Below are positions 55,933-63,326 of a stretch of DNA of 64,000 nt, in pieces. A program made the translations under genes and the position numbers. How positions within the stretch are numbered: position 1 is the first letter of the stretch; each line of letters begins with the position of its first letter. Below the pieces are notes generated by a model. It was not told the origin of the DNA. It saw only the letters and a program-made list of their open reading frames with translations, and ran no database searches. Source of the stretch: CAWDZK01 sp963807005 (GTDB lineage Bacteria; Actinomycetota; Actinomycetes; JACCUZ01); contig CAWDZK010000005.1 in NCBI GenBank assembly GCA_963807005.1, positions 495,548 to 559,547 on the forward strand. The letters run 5' to 3'.

Positions 55933-56854
55933 CGTTGATGGTGGCGTCCTTGTTCGCGCCGCCGCTGAGGTCGTTCGTCGCCAGGATCTCGTCGTACGTC
56001 CCGTTCGCGATGAGCTCCTCGAGGGCCGCCTTGAACGCGTCCCGGAGCTGAGTGTCGTCCTTGCCGAAGACGATGCCGACCGGGACGGGAAGCACCGGCT
56101 CGGAGTTGGCCACCTCGAACTGGTTCCCGCCCCCGATGGTGCGCGAGTTGTAGCGACCGACGGCGTCCTGGGTGAAGGACGCGTCTGCGCGGCCGGTCCG
56201 GACCTGCAGCAGCGCGTCCTTGTCGTTCGGCAACGCGGTCACCTTGATCTTGTTCGACGCGCACTGGTCGCCGTTGAACTCGCCGAGCAGCTTCTCCTGG
56301 GTCGAGGCGACCAGCACCGAGACGTTCTTGCCGCAGAGGTCCTCGATCGCCGCGATCTTCTCCGGATTTCCCTTCTTCACCACGATGGCCTGGCCGGTCG
56401 TGAAGTAGTCGACGAAGTCGTACTTGGCCTGCCGCTCGGTGGTGTCGGTGATGGCGGCCATGACCAGGTCGAACCGGCCACCGTCGAGGGCCGTGAGCAG
56501 CCCGTCGAACGCGGTGTGCGTGATCGTCACGTCGACGCCGAGCACCTGGCCGAGTGCGTTCGCCAGGTCGGGGTCCAGCCCGACGATGGTCTTGTTGTCC
56601 TCGGCGAAGGACTCGAACGGCGGGTACAGCGCCTCGGTCCCGATCTTGACCTTGCCTGCGGACTGGATGTCCTCGGGCAGCTGGTCGTGCAGGGAGCCGT
56701 TCTGCTCCTGCGTCGGGACACTGCTCTTCGGGCTGGACCCGGTCGCGTCGCTGCCCCCGCTGCCGCAGCCCACCACCAGGAGGGTGGCAGCCAGGACGGC
56801 CGGGACGAGGCCAGCCGGCGTTCGGCCGGATCGGGTGCGTCGGGTGGTGGTCAT
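55919..56854 (-). CDS. Polar amino-acid ABC transporter substrate-binding lipoprotein
   Basis: 311 residues from ATG 56854, preceded by GAGGAG 7 bases upstream. The lipoprotein signal is LVPAVLAATLLVVGCGSGG. The mature protein is a family 3 solute-binding protein: KVKIGTEALYPPFESFAEDN, IVGLDPDLANALGQVLG, FDLVMAAITDTTERQAKYDF and FVDYFTTGQAIVV. This family binds polar amino acids such as arginine, lysine, histidine, glutamine or opines. Acidic residues around the site (DNKTIVGLDPD, EALYPPFES) would suit a cationic ligand, but specificity cannot be read off. First gene of the minus-strand operon. Confidence 0.9.
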   Translation of the reverse strand: MTTTRRTRSGRTPAGLVPAVLAATLLVVGCGSGGSDATGSSPKSSVPTQEQNGSLHDQLPEDIQSAGKVKIGTEALYPPFESFAEDNKTIVGLDPDLANALGQVLGVDVTITHTAFDGLLTALDGGRFDLVMAAITDTTERQAKYDFVDYFTTGQAIVVKKGNPEKIAAIEDLCGKNVSVLVASTQEKLLGEFNGDQCASNKIKVTALPNDKDALLQVRTGRADASFTQDAVGRYNSRTIGGGNQFEVANSEPVLPVPVGIVFGKDDTQLRDAFKAALEELIANGTYDEILATNDLSGGANKDATINGGTS

Positions 56855-56900
56855 GGTCGGGCTCCTCACGACGGGGGGCCGGTGTGGCCTGCGTCACGCC

Positions 56901-56962
56901 AGAATCACCTGGAAGTTTTCTTCTTGTCAACCCTTGTTTCCCATACAGTGATGTGGTGTTTC
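56901..56962. promoter_or_regulatory. Divergent control region: minus-strand promoter and TGTTTC direct repeats
   Basis: On the minus strand TTGACA (complement of 56925-56930) and GATTCT (complement of 56901-56906), spaced 18 bases, form a promoter for the transport and catabolic operon. Just upstream, TGTTTC occurs twice in direct orientation (56935-56940 and 56957-56962), 22 bases apart, i.e. two helical turns. This is a reasonable binding site for the XRE-cupin regulator encoded at 57019. A clear plus-strand promoter was not identified. Confidence 0.5.
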
Positions 56963-57018
56963 ATAGCAGGGACGACCTGCCGTCCGGGCGGTCGCGCAGG
57001 AGGGGATGGGAGCAGGCG

Positions 57019-57664
57019 ATGACTCGTCGACCGGGGTCGCCCCAGGACGAGCGGGACCCCGCGGGCGACGGGCACCGGATCGGCGCGCAGCTCAAGGCCG
57101 CGCGGCTGGCCGGGCGCAAGACCCTGGCCGAGGTCGCGCTCGAGAGCGGGCTCACCAAGGGCTTCCTGTCCAAGCTGGAGCGCGACCAGGCCGCGGCGTC
57201 GGTGGCGTCCCTGATGCGGCTGTGCCAGGCACTCGGCATCCAGGTCGGGAGCCTGTTCCACTCCTCGCCGGGCGAGGTCGTGCGGCAGGGCGCACTACCC
57301 CCCGATCAACTTCGGCGGCATCGGCATGTCGGAGTTCCTGCTCACGCCGGAGGGCGAGCGGCGGGTCCAGGCCATCCTCAGCGAGATCGAGCCCGGCGGC
57401 GGCAGCGGTGACGAGCTGTACGGCCTGCCGGCCGACGTGGAGTTCGTCTTCGTCGTCGACGGCCGTCTGGAGGTCACGCTCCGGGACCACACCGTCGTCC
57501 TCGAGAGCGGTGACGCGTTCACCTTCCCGCCCCGCAACGAGCACTGCTTCCGCAGCATCGCGCAGGACGTGACCACCCGGGTGCTGTGGGTCTTCGCCCC
57601 TGCACTGCCACCCGAGACCCCCACCGAGAGACCACCGAGGAGACGACGTGACCACGAGCCCTGA
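57019..57664 (+). CDS. XRE family regulator with cupin sensor domain (frameshifted)
   Basis: About 214 residues after correcting one base. The N-terminal XRE helix-turn-helix is IGAQLKAARLAGRKTLAEVALESGLTKGFLSKLERDQAAASVASLMRLC. The C-terminal cupin is YPPINFGGIGMSEFLL, VEFVFVVDGRLEVTLRDH and VLESGDAFTFPPRNEHCFR. Dropping one G from GGG at 57288-57290 joins EVVRQ to AHYPPINFGG. PuuR and related XRE-cupin proteins respond to polyamines or amino acids, which suits a regulator between transport and ureohydrolase operons. Its end overlaps the ureohydrolase start by 17 bases. Confidence 0.85.
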
Positions 57665-58619
57665 CCACGCCGCCCCGGTCGGGCCGGTGGACGCCTCGGT
57701 GGTGCCCCGTTTCGCCGGCCTCGCGACCTTCGCCCGGCTGCCGCGGCTGGAGGATGTGGGGTCGTGCGACGTCGCTGTGGTCGGTGTGCCGTTCGACGCC
57801 GGTGTCTCGTACCGGCCGGGAGCACGGTTCGGACCCGCGGCCATCCGCGAGGCGAGCCGTCTCCTCCGCCCGTACCACCCGGGCTTGGATGTCGAGCCGT
57901 TCGCGACGCAGCAGGTCGCCGACGCCGGCGACATCACGGCCAACCCGTTCGACATCCTCGAGGCGGTGGCCGCGATCGAGGCCGGCGCCGACCACCTGCT
58001 CGGCACCGGCGCACGGCTGGTCACGCTCGGCGGCGACCACACCATCGCGCTGCCGTTGCTCCGTTCGGTCGCGCGCAGGCACGGCCCGGTCGCACTTCTG
58101 CACTTCGATGCGCACCTCGACACCTGGGACACGTACTTCGGGGCGCGCTACACCCACGGGACGCCCTTCCGCCGCGCGCACGAGGAAGGGCTGCTCGACG
58201 TCGAGGCGCTCAGCCACGTCGGCACTCGTGGTCCCCTCTACGGTCCGGGTGACCTGGTCGACGACGCGCGGATGGGCTTCGGCATCGTCACGTCGATGGA
58301 CGTGATGCATCAGGGCGTCGCGGATGTCGTCGCCGGGCTCAAGGCACGGATCGGCGACCGGCCCCTGTACATCTCGGTCGACATCGACGTGCTCGATCCC
58401 GCGCACGCTCCTGGCACCGGAACGCCTGAGGCCGGCGGCATGACCAGCCGCGAGCTGCTCGCGATCCTGCGCGGGCTGGCGAGCTGCCAGCTGGTCGGCG
58501 CGGACGTGGTCGAGGTCGCCCCGGCGTACGACCACGCCGAGATGACGACTGTCGCCGCCTCGCACGTGGCGTACGAGCTGGTCTCGATGATGGCCCTCAC
58601 CCCCGGGTCACCGTCGTGA
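57648..58619 (+). CDS. Agmatinase-family ureohydrolase (agmatinase or guanidinobutyrase)
   Basis: 323 residues with the Mn2-cluster motifs of the arginase/agmatinase family: VTLGGDHTIALPL, ALLHFDAHLDTWD and SVDIDVLDPAHAPGTGTPE, plus VVGVPFDAGVSYRPGARFGP near the N-terminus. It hydrolyses a guanidino compound to urea plus an amine: agmatine to putrescine or 4-guanidinobutyrate to GABA. Sequence alone does not settle the substrate; the TPP enzyme downstream favours the guanidinobutyrate route. GTG start inside the end of the regulator gene; its stop overlaps the TPP gene (GTGA). Confidence 0.9.
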   Translation: MTTSPDHAAPVGPVDASVVPRFAGLATFARLPRLEDVGSCDVAVVGVPFDAGVSYRPGARFGPAAIREASRLLRPYHPGLDVEPFATQQVADAGDITANPFDILEAVAAIEAGADHLLGTGARLVTLGGDHTIALPLLRSVARRHGPVALLHFDAHLDTWDTYFGARYTHGTPFRRAHEEGLLDVEALSHVGTRGPLYGPGDLVDDARMGFGIVTSMDVMHQGVADVVAGLKARIGDRPLYISVDIDVLDPAHAPGTGTPEAGGMTSRELLAILRGLASCQLVGADVVEVAPAYDHAEMTTVAASHVAYELVSMMALTPGSPS

Positions 58620-60254
58620 GCAGCGCGCCCCGAACCGGCGGCGACCTGGTGATCGAGACGCTGACCGCCCTCGGTGGGCGCACCGTGTTCGGCGTCCCGG
58701 GTCAGCACGCGCTCGGGACGTTCTCCGCGCTGGCTCGTTCGGACCTGAGGTACGTCGGGTTGCGCACCGAGCTGTCGGCCGGCTTCGCCGCCGACGGCTT
58801 CGCCCGGACGACCGGGTCGGCGGCGACCTTGCTCGTGTCGACCGGCCCCGGCGCGCTGATCAGCCTGGCCGCGCTGCAGGAGGCCGCCGCCTCGTCGGTG
58901 CCGGTCGTGACCGTCAGCAGCCAGATCCCGCGGTCCGGCCTCGGCGGGCTGCGCAAGGGCTACCTGCACGAGCTGCGAGACCAGCGCGCGAGCGTCCGCG
59001 ACGTCGTGAAGTCCGCCACCGTCGTGACCCAGCCCGGACAGCTTCCGGGCGCCCTGGCCGCCGCGTGGGAGACCGCACTGACCCCGCCGTACGGGCCGAC
59101 CTGGGTCGAGATCCCCCAGGACGTGCTGCTCGGCGAGGCGGGCGTCCCGCCGGTCACCGACCTGGCCGTGGCGCCGCGACTGCCCGCACCGCGCGCCGAG
59201 CTGCTCGACGAGGCGGCCCGGCTGCTCGCCGGCGCCCAGCGGCCGGTCGTCCTGGCCGGCGGCGGCGTCGTTCGGTCCGGCGCCGAGGCAGCCCTGCTCG
59301 AGCTCGCCGAGGCCCTCCGCGCCCCGGTCGCGGTGACCTTCGGCGCGAAGGGTGCGTTCCCGTGGCAGCACCCGCTGTCGCTGCAGTCCTGGCTGGAGGA
59401 CCGGCACACCACGGACCTGCTCGAGGACGCCGACGTGCTGCTCGTCGTCGGCAGCGGCCTCGGCGAGCTGTCCAGCAACTACCACACCTTCCGTCCGCGC
59501 GGTCGGCTCGTGCAGGTCGAGGCCGACCTCGGCAAGCTCGAGGCGAACCATCCCGCACTCGCCGTCCACGCCGATGCCCGGCTGGCCCTCGAGGGCATGC
59601 TCGGCCGGGTCGAGCGGCGGACCGGCGGACGGTGCGGCCGAACGGCGGGTGGCGGAGTTGCTCGGGCGGGTCCAGGAGCGGCTCGACGGGCAGGATCTGA
59701 CGCTGGAACGCCACGTGCTCGATGCCGTGCGCTCGGCACTGCCGGACGAGACCCCGAGCTTCTGGGACATGACGATCCTCACCTACTGGGCGTGGTCGGC
59801 ATGGGACGCCCGCGTCTCCGGCGCGATGAGCTCGGCCCAGGGCGCGGGGGGCCTCGGATACGCCTACCCGGCCGCGCTGGGCGCCTCGGCCTCGCAGCCC
59901 GACGGGCGCCGCGTGCTCGCGGTGACCGGCGACGGGGGCGCGATGTACGGCCTCGCCGAGCTGGCCACCGCCCGCCAGCACGACCTGCCGGTCACCTGGC
60001 TGATCGTCGACGACGGCGGGTACGGGATCCTGCGCGAGTACATGACCGGCGCATTCGGCTCAGCCTTCGGCACCGAGCTCGCGCGCCCCGACTTCGTCGC
60101 GCTGGCTCACGCCTTCGGGGTGCCGGCGACGCTGACCAGCCCCGAGACGCTGGAGAAGGACCTGGCGTCGGCTCTGTCGGCTGACGGGCCGAACGTCGTC
60201 GTCCTGCCGGCGACCCTGCAGATGTTCGCGCCGACCCACGTCGGAGCGGCATAG
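58616..60254 (+). CDS. Thiamine-pyrophosphate enzyme, acetolactate-synthase-like / 2-oxoacid decarboxylase (frameshifted)
   Basis: About 545 residues in three domains. The N-terminal PYR domain has the TPP-activating Glu in YVGLRTELSAGFAADGFARTTG and LVSTGPGALISLAALQEAA. The central domain contains RPVVLAGGGVVRSGAEAA. The C-terminal PP domain binds Mg-TPP through VTGDGGAMYGLAELATA and DDGGYGILREYM. The frame changes near 59611-59623; removing one G restores it. The sequence resembles acetolactate synthase but sits with a ureohydrolase, as does the 2-ketoarginine decarboxylase AruI of pseudomonads, so decarboxylation of 5-guanidino-2-oxopentanoate is proposed. Confidence 0.82.
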
Positions 60255-60256
60255 CC

Positions 60257-61019
60257 ATGCGGATCGCACTGCTCCAAGGACCGTCCGGGTCCGGCGATCC
60301 CGCGGGAAACCTCGCGCTGCTGGAGACGACGGCTCGGGACGCGGCCGCCGCTGGTGCCCGGCTGCTCGTGACCGCCGAGATGTTCCTGACCGGCTACGCC
60401 ATCGGCGCCGAGACGGTACGCCGCCTCGCCGAGCCGGGCGACGGACCGTCCGCCCGCGAGGTGGCCCGGATCGCGCGCGTCCACCGGCCTTGCCGTCCTG
60501 TACGGCTGGCCGGAGCTCCACGACGGCTCCGTGTACAACGCGGCGACACTCGTCGACCGCGACGGGCACCGGCTCTCGACGTACCGCAAGACACACCTGT
60601 ACGGAGACGTGGACACGTCGTCCTTCCAGCCCGGCAACGGGGACTTCGTCACCGTCCCGCTCGACGACGTCCAGGTCGGGTTGCTGATCTGCTACGACGT
60701 CGAGTTCCCAGAGACGGTGCGATCGCTCGCACTCGCCGGGGCCGACCTCGTCGTCGTCCCGACCGCGCTCATGCTGCCGTACGACGTCGTGGCGCGCACC
60801 CTGGTACCGGCGCGCGCCTATGAGAACCAGGTGTACGTCGCCTACGTGAACCGCACCGGTCACGAGGCGGACCTCGAGTACTGCGGCCTGAGCTGCCTGG
60901 TCGCACCCGACGGCTCGGACCTCGTTCGCGCCGGCACCGGCCAGCAGGTCGTGTACGCCGACCTGGACCTGGCGGCGCTGCGTGCGTCAAGTGGTTGTGT
61001 CGTCACCGCGACGCTGTGA
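60257..61019 (+). CDS. Carbon-nitrogen hydrolase (nitrilase superfamily amidase, frameshifted)
   Basis: About 253 residues after removing one base near 60475-60482. The catalytic triad is Glu in LLVTAEMFLTGYAIG, Lys in LSTYRKTHLYGDVD and Cys in VGLLICYDVEFPE. PARAYENQVYVAYVNRTG is also typical. Candidate reactions in this context are N-carbamoylputrescine to putrescine or, more in line with actinobacterial arginine breakdown, 4-guanidinobutyramide to guanidinobutyrate. It begins 2 bases after the TPP gene stop and ends the plus-strand operon. Confidence 0.82.
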
Positions 61020-61203
61020 CCTGCGGGTTTGTGGTGGCCAGGGCCGGGGTCGACCGCCGACCTTCCGATTTTCAGTGCCGGTCGAGGGGTCCGGAGGGGT
61101 CCATCGGCGTAGATCAACAGGCCTCTGACCTGCGGTTTTGCTAAACGATCTTCCGGGGCTGTCCGCCGGAATCCAGACCTGCTGTTAGCAAAGTGTTAGC
61201 AAG
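61018..61203 (+). repeat. Direct repeats at the island end, attachment-site-like
   Basis: GACCTGCGGGTTT (61018-61030) recurs as GACCTGCGGTTTT (61127-61139). Slightly further, TGTTAGCAAAG and TGTTAGCAAG form a near-perfect tandem pair (61183-61203). AT-richer sequence with short direct repeats at the border between the catabolic operon and broken or mobile genes resembles a recombinase core with arm sites, but no integrase or tRNA gene is visible. The rest of 61204-61434 contains no gene I can support. Confidence 0.35.
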
Positions 61204-61434
61204 ATCGCGGCCCTGGACGCGTGCTCAAGGTGACGCTGTGTGTTCGCTCGGCGTGCCTGCCGGGCGGGCGCTTGAGGACGCCCACGGGAGAAGACCGCGT
61301 CGGTTACAAGCGAGCTACCGGCTGTCACCAGTTGGGCGGACGCGACGTACGACTGCCGCGGCAAGCCCGTTCGCACACCCACTCCGGCGACCGGGCGATG
61401 TGGGAGCGGGCAGCGACGCGTTCAGTAGTCAGGC

Positions 61435-61663
61435 TCACGAAAACACCCGGTTGATGATGGCGACGAGTGCTCGCGCGGTCTCTTGGTCCAATTGGATGGA
61501 CTGGCTCACGGTGCCTGCGTCCTGTCGGTCGGGGGACCCGTAGGTGTCGATCTGCAGCACTCTCGCCAGCCCGCTCGGTTACTCGCCATCCGGCGCTGCA
61601 CGTGCTGTGATCTCGACCCGTCGACTCGCTCGCGAGCTCGGAAAACTCGGTGATGAACGCCAT
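61435..61663 (-). pseudogene. Small conserved-looking gene broken by a frameshift and a stop
   Basis: Minus-strand pieces in different frames read MAFITEFSELASEST, then RVEITARAAPDGE followed by a TAA stop, then SGLARVLQIDTYGSPDRQDA and GTVSQSIQLDQETARALVAI to a stop at 61435. The order and spacing suggest one protein of about 75 residues. The damage is either decay near the IS element or sequencing error. Function unknown. Confidence 0.4.
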
Positions 61664-61732
61664 GGCCTCTGTCTAGCAGTCCGACTGGTCGGCTCTAGCT
61701 TCTTTCGCTGGAAGCTGTGAAGCTGCGTCCTC

Positions 61733-62304
61733 GTGGACGGGGAGGTCGGTTACGCACGCTTCGTGCGCTCGACGCTGACTCCAGCCGAGGCCGCCGAGCT
61801 GGACGTGGTTGATCGCCTTGCCGAACAGCTCAGGGAACATCTCGCCGCAGAGGCGGGCCGCATCACACGCGTGCACGTTCATCGGGCGTCCAGCATGGCG
61901 GTCCAGACGATCGTGTCCGAGCTCCTGCAAGAACGTCTGGGCTTTTCGGAGGAGGTCGTCCTCAGCCCCGAGTCGGGGTTCGTGACCCAGGCGCGTCCAG
62001 ACTTCTTCTTTGCACTTGGCGCGGCTCGTGGGGTCCTCGCTGAGGTCGAACGAGGCGGAACGACTGCACCAACAATCACGACCTCAAGGACATGTGGAAG
62101 GCGCACATCGCTGCTGACGCCCACCACCTGTTCCTAGTTGTCCCTCACGCGAACTGGGCGGAGAACGGCCGCACACGTGAGAAGCCGTTCCTGCGGGTTT
62201 CTCGTCGACTCGGTGCCTTCTTCGGAAGCACCCGCCGCGAAGTCGATGTAGTCAGCGCCCATGTCTTCGGGTATGGCGGAACGTCCCTCCACCTGGACGA
62301 GTGA
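61733..62304 (+). CDS. Possible PD-(D/E)xK-fold nuclease-like protein (frameshifted)
   Basis: Two abutting frames make one protein of about 190 residues. The first piece contains SMAVQTIVSELLQERLGF, then SGFVTQARPDFFFALG followed by GVLAEVERGGTT, an Asp...Glu-x-Glu arrangement like the core of PD-(D/E)xK nucleases. In the second frame it continues NNHDLKDMWKAHIAADAHHLFLVVP and FGSTRREVDVVSAHVFGYG. A missing base near 62063 joins them. Codon use is less GC-rich than in the flanking operons, consistent with horizontally acquired DNA. Assignment as a nuclease is by motif only. Confidence 0.5.
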
Positions 62305-62455
62305 TCGCACCCGGACAGGAGCCCTATCCGTTCATCGAATTGGCCCGTTTGGGCAGCATCTCGGCGGCGACTCGCAGAATGCGCGGAGCCACGGAAGGGA
62401 TCGCGAGTGGAGACGAACGTTCGGACACCGCTTGACATCTTCAACCTGTGTCAAC

Positions 62456-62502
62456 GGCAGTCGAAAACTGACCCCCTTCCGGCAGTTGAAAGTTGACCCC
62501 CT
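62456..62502 (+). repeat. IS21 terminal direct repeats
   Basis: Two 22-base imperfect copies at 62456-62477 and 62481-62502, with a 25-base period, share the core GAAARYTGACCCCC. Multiple terminal repeats like these are the transposase-binding sites of IS21-family elements. The second copy abuts the istB stop. Confidence 0.8.
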
Positions 62503-63326
62503 CAGTCGTTGTCGTTGGTTTTGGTGGCCGCGGGGACGCGGCCGAGGTCTCGGTCTTTGAGGCGGTAGCTGTCGCCCTTGAGGCTGATCACTTCGGCGTG
62601 GTGGACCAGGCGATCGATCATGGCTGCGGCGACGACCTCGTCGCCGAAGACTTCGCCCCACCGGCCGAAGGGCTTGTTGCTCGTGACGATCAGGGAGGCG
62701 CGTTCGTAGCGGCTGCTGACGAGCTGGAAGAACAGGTTCGCCGCCTCTGGCTCGAAGGGGATGTAGCCGACCTCGTCGATGACGATCAGCGGGTAGCGCC
62801 CGAGGCGTCTGAGCTCGTCTTGGAGCCGACCGGCGTGGTGGGCGTCGGCGAGGCGGGTGACCCACTCCGCGGCGGTCGCGAACAGGACTCGGTGGCCGGC
62901 TTGACAGGCTCGGATCGCCAACCCAGTGGCGAGGTGCGTCTTGCCGGTGCCGGGCGGTCCGAGCAGCAGCACGTTCTCCTTCGCGGTCACGAAGTCCAAG
63001 GTCCCGAGATGGGCGATGAGGTCGCGCTTGAGACTGCGGGCGTGGTCGTAGTCGAACTCCTCCAGGCTCTTGCGGGCCGGGAACCGTGCGGCGCGGATCC
63101 GGCCTTCACCTCCGTGGCTCTCACGCGCGGAGACCTCGCGTTGGAGGCAGGCGACGAGGAACTCCTCATGCGTCCAGGACTCCGCCCGGGCCCGTTCGAC
63201 CAGCCGCGGGACGGCCTCCCGCAACGTCGGTGCCTTCAACGCCCGGGTCAGGAACGCGACCTCCGCGGCGAGGTCTTTGCTCGAGGAGGCCGTCGCTGTC
63301 GTGGTTCGGTTGCTGCGGGTCGTCAT
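62502..63326 (-). CDS. istB: IS21-family helper ATPase IstB
   Basis: 274 residues, an AAA+ protein related to DnaC/DnaA. It has the N-terminal helical domain (LREAVPRLVERARAESWTHEEFL), Walker A LLGPPGTGKTHLATGLA, Walker B LIVIDEVGYIPFEPEA, sensor 1 LIVTSNKPFGRWGEVFGD and DRLVHHAEVISLKGDSYR. It regulates target choice and assembly with the IstA transposase. Its start overlaps the istA stop by four bases. Confidence 0.94.
   Translation of the reverse strand: MTTRSNRTTTATASSSKDLAAEVAFLTRALKAPTLREAVPRLVERARAESWTHEEFLVACLQREVSARESHGGEGRIRAARFPARKSLEEFDYDHARSLKRDLIAHLGTLDFVTAKENVLLLGPPGTGKTHLATGLAIRACQAGHRVLFATAAEWVTRLADAHHAGRLQDELRRLGRYPLIVIDEVGYIPFEPEAANLFFQLVSSRYERASLIVTSNKPFGRWGEVFGDEVVAAAMIDRLVHHAEVISLKGDSYRLKDRDLGRVPAATKTNDND

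Noticed and set aside
58616..60254. Acetolactate synthase large subunit (ilvB) assignment
   Set aside because: No ilvN or ilvC nearby and tight coupling to a ureohydrolase; kept only as a family resemblance.
61018..61203. tRNA gene as integration target at the island end
   Set aside because: No cloverleaf, T-loop consensus or anticodon stem could be found in this stretch.
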